Shown in pieces: positions 57,625-64,000 of a stretch of DNA of 64,000 bases. The notes under the pieces were generated by a model. The model did no database searches and was not told the DNA's origin. It was given only the letters and a program-made list of their open reading frames with translations. Every line of letters starts with the position of its first letter. Within the stretch, counting starts at the first letter, position 1. A program made the position numbers and the translations under genes. Source of the DNA: DATKCA01 sp035544675 (GTDB taxonomy: Bacteria > Acidobacteriota > Thermoanaerobaculia > Gp7-AA8); NCBI GenBank assembly GCA_035544675.1, contig DATKCA010000025.1:52168-116167 (forward strand), in the 5' to 3' direction.

Positions 57625-58992
57625 ATGCGGGCACTGGTGAGCAGGCACGCCATCGTCGTCGGAGGCGGCATCGCAGGTCTCGCAGCGGCGATCTACCTCG
57701 CCCGCGGTGGCAGAAAAGTCACTGTATTCGAGAAGCGGAAGCAGCTCGGCGGGCGCGCCATCACTCACCTCCGGCAGGGCTTCCGCTTCAACCTGGGGCC
57801 CCACGCCATGTATCGCGCCGGCGCCGCCATCAGGATCCTCCGCGAGCTGGGAGTGCCTGTGCGCGGCGGATCTCCGCGGGCCGCAGGCACTGCCTTGGTC
57901 GGCGGGAAGCTGTACAGGCTCCCCGCCAGTCCGCTGTCGATCGCCAGGACCTCGCTCCTCAGCGGAAGGGGCAAGGCGGAGGCCGCGTCCCTGTTCTTTC
58001 GAATGCCCCGGATGAACACGCGCGCCTTCGAGTCGATCACGGTGCGCCAGTGGCTGGACAACCATGTGTCCGACTCCATGCTGCGCGCGGTCATGGAGGC
58101 TGTCCTGCGCGTGACGACGTATTGCGCGGACACACGGCAGAGCGCCGGCAACGCCCTCGAGCAGCTCAGGCTGGCCATGCGCGGTGTCATCTACGTGCAC
58201 GAGGGCTGGCAGAAGCTCGTGGACGGCCTGCACAGCCTGGCCGTGAGCGCAGGGGTGAACTTCGTGACCAGCTCGCGCGTGATCGGTCTTCACTACGACC
58301 ATGCCATGCGCTCGATCGAGATCGGCGGGCTGGAGGTCGATCCGAGAAGCGGGACGCTCTCCGTCGCGCTGCCCGACCTTGTGCAGGAGCCGATGGTTGG
58401 GACGCGCGTGCCCGCCACGATGGTGCTGCTGGCCGTCGATCCGGCCACAGCGTCCGGCCTGGTCGCCAACGACTCGCTGACCCGCGAGTGGCGCTCGCTG
58501 ACCCCGCTCACGGTTACCTGCCTCGACATCGCCCTCTCCCGTCTGCCGGAGCCGCGGCGGACCTTCGCCGTCGGAATCGACAGTCCGGTGTACATGTCCG
58601 TTCACTCCGCGTACGCGCAGCTCACACCACGCGGCGGAGCGCTCATCCACACCGCGAAGTACCGCTTCGACGGCCACCCCACGCAGGGCCCCGACGACTA
58701 CGACGGCGATACGCTGCGTCTCAGTGCCACCTCCCGGGCGGAGGAGCGCGAGCTGGAGGGTGTCCTCGATCTGACCCAGCCCGGCTGGCGCGACGTGCTC
58801 GTGCACCGGCGCTTCCTGCCGGCGATCACCGTGTCGAATGCGCTGCGCACACCCAACTCATCGCGTCCCGCGCCGGAGACGCCGATCCGTGGCCTTTACA
58901 TCGCCGGTGACTGGGTAGGACCGGAAGGCGCCCTGGCGGACGCGGCGCTGGCGAGCGCGCGCGTCGCGGCGCGCGCGATGCTTGACGAATAG
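57625..58992 (+). CDS. FAD-dependent amine-oxidase/desaturase-type oxidoreductase
   Basis: 455 residues. Rossmann FAD motif HAIVVGGGIAGLAAAIYLARGG (about 8-30), ending in the ribose Glu (FEKRKQLGGRA), and the C-terminal GLYIAGDWVGPEGALADAALAS. The layout fits phytoene-desaturase/amine oxidase-like (carotenoid-type) proteins. Substrate unknown. No Shine-Dalgarno; a TACGAT at the ATG could mean transcription from there and a start at the GTG four codons on. Repeat array follows its stop. Confidence 0.8.
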   Translation: MRALVSRHAIVVGGGIAGLAAAIYLARGGRKVTVFEKRKQLGGRAITHLRQGFRFNLGPHAMYRAGAAIRILRELGVPVRGGSPRAAGTALVGGKLYRLPASPLSIARTSLLSGRGKAEAASLFFRMPRMNTRAFESITVRQWLDNHVSDSMLRAVMEAVLRVTTYCADTRQSAGNALEQLRLAMRGVIYVHEGWQKLVDGLHSLAVSAGVNFVTSSRVIGLHYDHAMRSIEIGGLEVDPRSGTLSVALPDLVQEPMVGTRVPATMVLLAVDPATASGLVANDSLTREWRSLTPLTVTCLDIALSRLPEPRRTFAVGIDSPVYMSVHSAYAQLTPRGGALIHTAKYRFDGHPTQGPDDYDGDTLRLSATSRAEERELEGVLDLTQPGWRDVLVHRRFLPAITVSNALRTPNSSRPAPETPIRGLYIAGDWVGPEGALADAALASARVAARAMLDE

Positions 58993-58998
58993 GGGCTG

Positions 58999-59089
58999 GG
59001 CCTTGGGCCTTGGGGCGTTAGGGCCGCCGCCCGGCCCACTGTGGCGGTTCTCCTAACGCCTAAGGCCTAAACTAAGGCCTAAGGCCTGC
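58999..59089. repeat. Period-7 array, GGGCCTT/CGTTAGG then CTAAGGC
   Basis: After the oxidoreductase stop: GGGCCTTGGGCCTTGGGGCGTTAGGG, then a 22-base GC-rich spacer, then CTAACGCCTAAGGCCTAA and further CTAAGGC units. Inverted halves as in the others. Ends just before a TATACT box of the flavin reductase gene. Confidence 0.85.
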
Positions 59090-59092
59090 CGT

Positions 59093-59098
59093 TATACT
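59093..59098 (+). promoter_or_regulatory. Possible -10 box (TATACT), near-leaderless
   Basis: TATACT with 10 bases to the ATG and no Shine-Dalgarno. The -35 position lies inside the repeat array and does not fit. Confidence 0.4.
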
Positions 59099-59108
59099 CC
59101 GGCACCGC

Positions 59109-59579
59109 ATGCCCGTTGACGATGCGCAGTTCAAGCTCGCCATGTCGCACTTCGCGAGCGGGGTCACCATCGTGACGACCGAGCACGACGGCAAGCCGTA
59201 CGGTCTCACCGTGGCGTCATTCGCCTCGTTGTCGTTGCGGCCGCCGCTGGTTCTGGTCTGCATCGATAACGGAGTGCGCTCGCGCGACGCCATCACCGCG
59301 GCCGGGAAGTTCGGCGTCAGCATCCTCGGCGCCGATCAGGCCGGCCTCTCCGGACACTTCGCCTCCAGGAGCGAAGACAAGTTCGCGGGCCTGAAAGTGG
59401 AAGCGGGAGCCACTGGCGTTCCGCTGATCGGCGGCGCGCTCTGCACGATCGAGTGCCGCGTCCACGCGCAGTTCGCCGGCGGCGATCACACGATCTTCGT
59501 CGGTGAAGTACTCGAAATCCACGCCTCCGAAGGATCTCCTCTGGTCTACTTCCGCAGCAGCTACCGGCAGATCTCCTGA
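59109..59579 (+). CDS. Flavin reductase-like FMN-binding protein
   Basis: 156 residues. FASGVTIVTTEHDGKPYGLTV, LSLRPPLVLVCIDN and AGKFGVSILGADQ, ending ALCTIECRVHAQFAGGDHTIFVGEV, match the flavin reductase (HpaC/RutF) domain. It may supply reduced flavin to a monooxygenase. The luciferase-like enzyme at 10926 is one candidate, but lies 48 kb away. Four bases before the esterase gene. Confidence 0.9.
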   Translation: MPVDDAQFKLAMSHFASGVTIVTTEHDGKPYGLTVASFASLSLRPPLVLVCIDNGVRSRDAITAAGKFGVSILGADQAGLSGHFASRSEDKFAGLKVEAGATGVPLIGGALCTIECRVHAQFAGGDHTIFVGEVLEIHASEGSPLVYFRSSYRQIS

Positions 59580-59582
59580 AGG

Positions 59583-60425
59583 ATGCGCGACCTCACCGAC
59601 ACACTGCGCTCGACGTTCCGTCGGGCGCTGAGGCTGGAGAATCGCCGGGCCGCGGTGCGGCCGGGACGGCTCGAGCACATCCCCTTCCAGTCAGAGGTCC
59701 TCGACGCCCGGCGCAACGTCGTCGTCTATCTTCCGGCCGGATACGACGAGAAGGAGGAGCAGCGCTTTCCCGTGCTCTACATGCACGACGGCCAGAATCT
59801 GTTCGAGCCGGAGCGGGCGTTCATCCCCGGCCAGCATTGGCACCTTCGCGAAGCCGCGGATGAGGCCATCGGCTCGCGGACGGCGGAGCCGATGCTCATC
59901 GTCGGGATCGACAACGGCGGACCGGCCCGCATCGACGAATACACCCCGACGCTCGATCCGCGGAAGAAGGGCGGGGGGCGGGCGGGCCATCACGCGCGCA
60001 TGCTCATCGAGGAGCTCAAGCCGCTGATCGACGCGCGATTCCGCACGCGTCCCGACATGTTGAACACTGCCGCGGGCGGATCGTCACTGGGCGGCCTTCT
60101 CTGTCTCTACCTGGCGTTCCACCATTCCGGCGTGTTCGGATCGATCGCCGCGATGTCGCCGTCCGTCTGGTGGCACGACCGGGCCATTCTCAGAGACCTC
60201 GATGCCTTCCATGGCCCCCGCCGGCCCCGGCTGTGGCTGGACATCGGCCGGCGGGAAGGATCCGAGGCGCTGAGCGACGCCAGGCTCCTGCGGGACAGGC
60301 TGCGCCATCGCGGCTGGACCGACGACGACTTCGGGTACTACGAAGACCGGCGTGGCGACCACAGCGAGCACGCCTGGGCGGGACGGGTGAGGAAAAGCCT
60401 GGAGTTTTTGTTTCCGCCGCGGTAG
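59583..60425 (+). CDS. Enterochelin-esterase-like alpha/beta hydrolase
   Basis: 280 residues. RRNVVVYLPAGYDEKEEQRFPVLYMHDGQNLFEP, nucleophile Ser in AGGSSLGGLLCLYLA (about 160), SPSVWWHD, and a late His in GDHSEHAW are the usual esterase D/Fes-type order (Ser, acid, His). Substrate unknown. It shares an operon with the flavin reductase gene. Confidence 0.87.
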   Translation: MRDLTDTLRSTFRRALRLENRRAAVRPGRLEHIPFQSEVLDARRNVVVYLPAGYDEKEEQRFPVLYMHDGQNLFEPERAFIPGQHWHLREAADEAIGSRTAEPMLIVGIDNGGPARIDEYTPTLDPRKKGGGRAGHHARMLIEELKPLIDARFRTRPDMLNTAAGGSSLGGLLCLYLAFHHSGVFGSIAAMSPSVWWHDRAILRDLDAFHGPRRPRLWLDIGRREGSEALSDARLLRDRLRHRGWTDDDFGYYEDRRGDHSEHAWAGRVRKSLEFLFPPR

Positions 60426-60437
60426 TTGTGTCTCTCC

Positions 60438-61448
60438 ATGCGGTCCATCGACGCCCTGGGGCGTCCACTTCGCGATCTCCGGGTGTCGGTCACCGACCGC
60501 TGCAACTTCCGATGCGTGTACTGCATGCCCCGGGAGGTCTTCGGCCGGGACTTCGCGTTCGTCGAGCGCGAGGAGCTGCTGACGTTCGAGGAGATCGCCA
60601 GGATGTGCCGGATCGCCGTCGGTGAAGGCGTGGAGAAGATCCGCCTCACCGGTGGCGAGCCTCTCCTCCGGCGCCGCCTGGAAAGGCTGGTGGGCATGTT
60701 GTCGCCGATCGACGGGCTCACCGATCTGGCGTTGACGACGAATGGCGCCCTTCTGACGAAGGATCTGGCCAGGGCGTTGCGCGATGCCGGACTGCGGCGC
60801 ATCACGATCAGCGCGGACGCCGTCGACGGGAAGACCTTCCGCGCCATCAGCGACACGCACGTCCCGGTGGCGCGGGTCCTGGAGGCGATCGAGATCGCCC
60901 GTGACGCCGGCTTCTCCCCAGTGAAGGTCGACGCCGTGATCATGCGCGGCGTGAACGAAGGGGCGGTCGCCGATCTTGCGCGGCGGTATCGCGGCACCGG
61001 GATCATCGTCCGGTTCATCGAATACATGGACGTCGGCAACTCCAACGGCTGGCGGATGGAAGACGTCGTCACCGGGTCGCAGATTCTCGAGATGATCGCG
61101 GCGGAGTGGCCCGTGGAGCCTGCCGCGGCGAACTATGCCGGCGAAGTCGCGCGCCGGTGGCGCTACTCCGACGGCGCCGGTGAGATCGGCATCATCACCT
61201 CGGTGACCCAGCCGTTCTGTGGCGATTGCACCCGGCTGCGCCTGACCGCCAGCGGCGAGCTCTACACCTGTCTTTTTGCCGGTCATGGTCACGACGTGCG
61301 GGGACTCCTTCGCGGCGGTGCCGATGACGCGTCGCTCGCGGAGCGTCTTCGCTCGATCTGGACCGCGCGGAGCGACCGCTACTCGGAACTGCGGTCAGCG
61401 GCCACGCCCGCAGTGCGCAAAGTCGAGATGTCCCACATCGGCGGCTAG
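60438..61448 (+). CDS. moaA: MoaA, GTP 3',8-cyclase (molybdopterin synthesis)
   Basis: Radical-SAM enzyme, first step of molybdenum cofactor synthesis. 336 residues. The first cluster motif is CNFRCVYC (about 18-25), then the LTGGEPLLRR SAM motif, and the second [4Fe-4S] site C-x2-C-x13-C (CGDCTRLRL ... TCLF). The C-terminal Gly-Gly (HIGG) needed for activity is present. An in-frame TTG upstream is less likely than this ATG. No MoaC or other moa genes in view. Confidence 0.95.
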   Translation: MRSIDALGRPLRDLRVSVTDRCNFRCVYCMPREVFGRDFAFVEREELLTFEEIARMCRIAVGEGVEKIRLTGGEPLLRRRLERLVGMLSPIDGLTDLALTTNGALLTKDLARALRDAGLRRITISADAVDGKTFRAISDTHVPVARVLEAIEIARDAGFSPVKVDAVIMRGVNEGAVADLARRYRGTGIIVRFIEYMDVGNSNGWRMEDVVTGSQILEMIAAEWPVEPAAANYAGEVARRWRYSDGAGEIGIITSVTQPFCGDCTRLRLTASGELYTCLFAGHGHDVRGLLRGGADDASLAERLRSIWTARSDRYSELRSAATPAVRKVEMSHIGG

Positions 61449-61452
61449 CTAA

Positions 61453-62271
61453 CTAATCGCCCTGGCCGCCCTTGAACTTCTCGTTCGACGAGCTCGGCAC
61501 CGTCGACAGCCTCACCGCGTTTTTCGTCGGCAGCGGCGCTTTCGGGCTGGAGGGCTGGTTGCGGTTGTTGTACGTCTTCTCGTGCATCGACCGCCCTTCC
61601 TTGATCTGCTGGATCTGACTCTTCTTGCCGGCCATGGTGTCCTCCACCTGTCGCATTCCCTCGACGAAACGGTTCTTTCCGCCCTGCGAAGGATGGCGCA
61701 CTTTCACGTGATCGATGCCCATTTTCTGAAGCGAGAACGACGCCTGGTTGCCCACCGCGACGACGCGTTCGATAGAGAAGAGCGCGAGCAGCGCGGCGAG
61801 AAACGGCTGGCCGGTCGCGAGCTCGCCCTTGTCGGGAGCGCGGTTGGAGTGCGGATCGCCGGCGTGGAACGGGTGAAACGGAAACGCGTTCCAGAGCAGA
61901 GGCAGCGGCTCCATCCCCCGAATCGTCCCCCACACCATCGTCGCGCTGGCCTCGGTCGATCTCTGAGGCCCGGCCGTCGCTTTCCGATAGCCGTGCGCCT
62001 GGCCCAGGATCGTGCCCGGCGGCGAAGCGATCGGCACGCCGCGCAGCATGACGGTCTCGCTGACGAACGGGATGCCGGTCAGCCGTCCGCCGCGATAGCT
62101 TGGCGCCTCGCCGACGAGCAGCAGGGCCGGGCCGATGGCGGCGATCTCCTCGAGATACAGACGGAGATTGCGCCGCCGGACGGCATTGTCCGTGTACTGA
62201 TTGCAGGCGCGCGCGGAGACCTCGGCGCAAGCCAGTCGCGTGATGAAGCGATCGAAGCGGCCACGGGGCAT
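61453..62271 (-). CDS. Uracil-DNA-glycosylase-superfamily protein
   Basis: 272 residues. LLLVGEAPSYRGGRLTGIPF, LLWNAFPFHP and AVGNQASFSLQK...VRHPSQGGKNRF follow the UDG-superfamily order (motif GEAP, WN, HPS). Close to family 4/5-like or unassigned branches. The last about 55 residues are polar and probably disordered (NNRNQPSSPKAP). Start overlaps the end of the sugar dehydrogenase gene upstream (TGATG), so the two are coupled. Confidence 0.8.
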   Translation of the reverse strand: MPRGRFDRFITRLACAEVSARACNQYTDNAVRRRNLRLYLEEIAAIGPALLLVGEAPSYRGGRLTGIPFVSETVMLRGVPIASPPGTILGQAHGYRKATAGPQRSTEASATMVWGTIRGMEPLPLLWNAFPFHPFHAGDPHSNRAPDKGELATGQPFLAALLALFSIERVVAVGNQASFSLQKMGIDHVKVRHPSQGGKNRFVEGMRQVEDTMAGKKSQIQQIKEGRSMHEKTYNNRNQPSSPKAPLPTKNAVRLSTVPSSSNEKFKGGQGD

Positions 62272-63437
62272 CAGGGCCGCTGACCGGCCGCGCGGCGCCG
62301 GAACGGCAGCGGTGGAGCTGTATCGACTATGCGGAACAGCGTTCCGCCGTAGTCGGCGAGATAGACCTCGCCGCGGATGTCCTCGCCGAACGTGCTGATG
62401 GTCGTTCCGGTCGACAGGAGGATGCGTGAGGAGAAGGTGCCGTCGATATTTTCGGAGGCCGCGAAGAGCCGGCCGTCACAGAAGTCGCCATAGAGATACC
62501 TGCCACGCAGGCGAAGCATCTCGTTGCCGCGATAGCGATAGCCGCCGGTTACTGAACATGCTGGGACGTTCTCCTGGTTGTATTCGAGAACGGGAAGGAC
62601 AAGGGAGCCGTCATTGCAGTTCGTGGCCGGGTTGAAACAGTGCGCACCTTCCATTCGCCTCCAGCCGTAGTTCTCCCCGCCGATGCTGCTGGCCCGCTGC
62701 AGGTTCACCTCTTCCCATCGATTCTGGCCGACGTCCGCAATCCACAGATCGCCGTTCTCGCGATCGAACGTGAAACGCCAAGGGTTGCGCAGCCCGTAGG
62801 CCCAGATCTCGTTCCGCGCCGAGCCCAAGCCCGCAAACGGATTCGAGGGCGGGATCGCGTACGGAGTGCCGTTGTCGACGTCGATGCGCAGCATCTTGCC
62901 GAGTAGCGTGGTGAGCGTCTGGCCGTTGTTACGGGGGTCTCCGCCGGAGCCGCCGTCGCCGGTGCCGATGTAGAGGTACCCGTCCGGCCCGAATTGAAGC
63001 TGGCCGCCATTGTGATTCGAGAAGTTGGGATGGCCGATTCCGAGGATGAGGACTCGCGAGTTCGGGTCGGCGCGGTTGGGATCGGAGCTGACGGAGTAGC
63101 GCGCGATGGCCAGGTCGCCGTTCCGATCGACGTAGTACACAAAGAATAAGCCGTTCTCGCGATAGCGCGGATGAAACGCGACGCTCAGCAGGCCCTCTTC
63201 GCCGCCGCAGCGGACGATCGAGGTGATGTCGAGAAAAGGCGTGGGCAGGATCGAAATGCCGTCGTGGATGACCACGCGTCCGCACTGCAGCGTGATGAAG
63301 AGCCTGGAGTCGCCGGCATGGGTGATCGCCACCGGCATCGCCAGCCCGGAGGCGATCGGTCTCAGCTCGATCTGAGCGTCCTGCGCGGCGACGGTGGCGG
63401 TGAAGGCTAGGGTGATGAGGGCAAGGGTCAGTCGCAT
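62271..63437 (-). CDS. PQQ-type soluble aldose sugar dehydrogenase
   Basis: 388 residues with a signal peptide (cleavage VAA-QD, about 18). Six-bladed beta-propeller of the GSDH family: LASGLAMPVAITHAGDSRLF-like start, EEGLLSVAFHPRYRENGLFF, HNGGQLQFGPDGYLYIGTGDGG, AYGLRNPWRFTFDRENGDLWIADVGQ, GENYGWRRMEG and GGYRYRGN. PQQ-binding His/Arg/Asp residues lie in these. Role: periplasmic oxidation of sugars, electrons to the respiratory chain. No PQQ synthesis genes in view. Confidence 0.9.
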   Translation of the reverse strand: MRLTLALITLAFTATVAAQDAQIELRPIASGLAMPVAITHAGDSRLFITLQCGRVVIHDGISILPTPFLDITSIVRCGGEEGLLSVAFHPRYRENGLFFVYYVDRNGDLAIARYSVSSDPNRADPNSRVLILGIGHPNFSNHNGGQLQFGPDGYLYIGTGDGGSGGDPRNNGQTLTTLLGKMLRIDVDNGTPYAIPPSNPFAGLGSARNEIWAYGLRNPWRFTFDRENGDLWIADVGQNRWEEVNLQRASSIGGENYGWRRMEGAHCFNPATNCNDGSLVLPVLEYNQENVPACSVTGGYRYRGNEMLRLRGRYLYGDFCDGRLFAASENIDGTFSSRILLSTGTTISTFGEDIRGEVYLADYGGTLFRIVDTAPPLPFRRRAAGQRP

Positions 63438-63451
63438 AGTCTGTCGATCAT

Positions 63452-64000
63452 TCAGAATTTGAAGAGCACTGTTGCGAAGAGCGCGCTGTCGGCCTTCTCG
63501 ATCTCCGGCAGCGGCGGCTTGTTCTTGTAGTCGACAACATAGGACAGTTTGAGCTCCGTGCGCGTGGCGATCGTCGTGGCCAGGCCGGCGTCGAAGTGGT
63601 ATAGGGCGTCGTCGAAGTCCTGGGTCTTCCAGAGGCCGTTGAGGCGCTGGGTCAGCTTGCTGGTCGGGGAGATCGCCCAGTCGAACGACTGGCCGGCCTG
63701 AACCGCGGCGCTGCTGCTGTTGCCGAGCTGGCGGTTGTTCTCGATGGCCGCGCCCGCGCCGCCGTCGAGCGACAGCGTGCGCGTGTCCGTCTTGATGAGG
63801 TAATAACCGGCCCCTACGATCGGAGAGATCAGGTAGTTGATGGCTTTGAACGGATCGCGCAGGTAGGACAGCTCACCGAACCAGAACGTGCGGTCGGAGA
63901 CCGTCCGCTCGTAGCGGGCGTTGGCCGTGGTCTTGTCGACCTGCGTCTCACCGTCGGATTCGCCGCGGAGGTAGAGCGCGTTGGCCTTGAAGATGCGGAC
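63452..64000 (-). CDS. DUF481 outer-membrane barrel protein, C-terminal part (partial)
   Basis: 183 codons visible, open to the right edge. The frame reads ANALYLRGESDGE, FWFGELSYLRDPF, LISPIVGAGYYL, LKLSYVVDYKNKPP and EIEKADSALFATVLFKF with the final Phe of a barrel. This is the DUF481 (YdiY-like, salt-induced outer-membrane protein) pattern. The N-terminus and signal peptide are outside the window. Same direction as, and 14 bases before, the sugar dehydrogenase gene. Confidence 0.85.
   Translation of the reverse strand, partial: VRIFKANALYLRGESDGETQVDKTTANARYERTVSDRTFWFGELSYLRDPFKAINYLISPIVGAGYYLIKTDTRTLSLDGGAGAAIENNRQLGNSSSAAVQAGQSFDWAISPTSKLTQRLNGLWKTQDFDDALYHFDAGLATTIATRTELKLSYVVDYKNKPPLPEIEKADSALFATVLFKF

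Noticed and set aside
1..64000. tRNA, rRNA, transposase, phage or att sites
   Set aside because: None of the sequence read as a tRNA cloverleaf or integrase/transposase product. Small RNA genes without strong structure could have been missed.

Overview
The window is high-GC, gene-dense bacterial chromosome with almost no spacer. It carries no rRNA, tRNA, phage, transposase or CRISPR that I could see. The combination of bacillithiol synthesis, many eukaryote-like Ser/Thr kinases and FHA proteins, an MglA-type GTPase, an eukaryote-like NAD isocitrate dehydrogenase, a fused siroheme decarboxylase and outer-membrane barrels points to a diderm, soil- or sediment-type bacterium. Acidobacteriota is my best guess; Gemmatimonadota or Myxococcota are alternatives. 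This is inference, since no marker rRNA is present.

Layout. 1-4.8 kb: the end of an MglA-like GTPase, a methyltransferase, and bshC, bshB1 and bshA (bacillithiol). 4.8-10.9 kb: a lytic transglycosylase coupled to a small PH-like membrane protein, proS, and a FadL-type outer-membrane protein. 10.9-17.0 kb: a tightly coupled catabolic operon around 2-aminophenol ring cleavage (flavin monooxygenase, asparaginase-II-like enzyme, 2-aminomuconic semialdehyde dehydrogenase, AmnB, and an AmnA subunit fused to a RidA-type deaminase). 17.2-25 kb: a GGDEF/EAL protein, a glycosyltransferase, a Trm112-like protein, an O-antigen ligase, and an ECF sigma / anti-sigma / DUF4097 operon. 25-31.9 kb: housekeeping and redox genes, namely a lipoprotein cyclophilin, a sugar kinase, NAD-IDH, a DUF309 protein, fused AhbA/AhbB, an iodotyrosine-deiodinase-like nitroreductase, a CDGSH protein and signal peptidase I. 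32-42.4 kb: an FHA-GAF adenylate cyclase, a secreted repeat protein, a GGDEF/EAL protein, and a compact exopolysaccharide operon (TPR/barrel protein, GT2 synthase, GH26 hydrolase). 42.5-50.3 kb: a phospho-signalling operon (PP2C, protease-FHA, FHA, kinase-FHA, kinase-PEGA, secreted TPR protein). 50.3-64 kb: a histone-like protein, PBP1, a riboswitch-controlled methionine/folate enzyme, a SpoIIE-type phosphatase, secreted unknowns, flavoenzymes, an esterase, moaA, a uracil-DNA glycosylase, a sugar dehydrogenase and the end of a DUF481 barrel.

Points most worth checking are: (i) a SAM-II-like riboswitch followed by an intrinsic terminator whose arm is complementary to the aptamer; (ii) the AmnA-RidA fusion in an aminophenol operon that lacks the lower pathway; (iii) the kinase/FHA operon containing a protease tethered by a membrane segment to an FHA domain; (iv) a possible mannan-like synthase-dependent exopolysaccharide operon; (v) period-7 repeat arrays at operon borders; (vi) a sharply AT-rich patch confined to the catalytic core of a sugar kinase.
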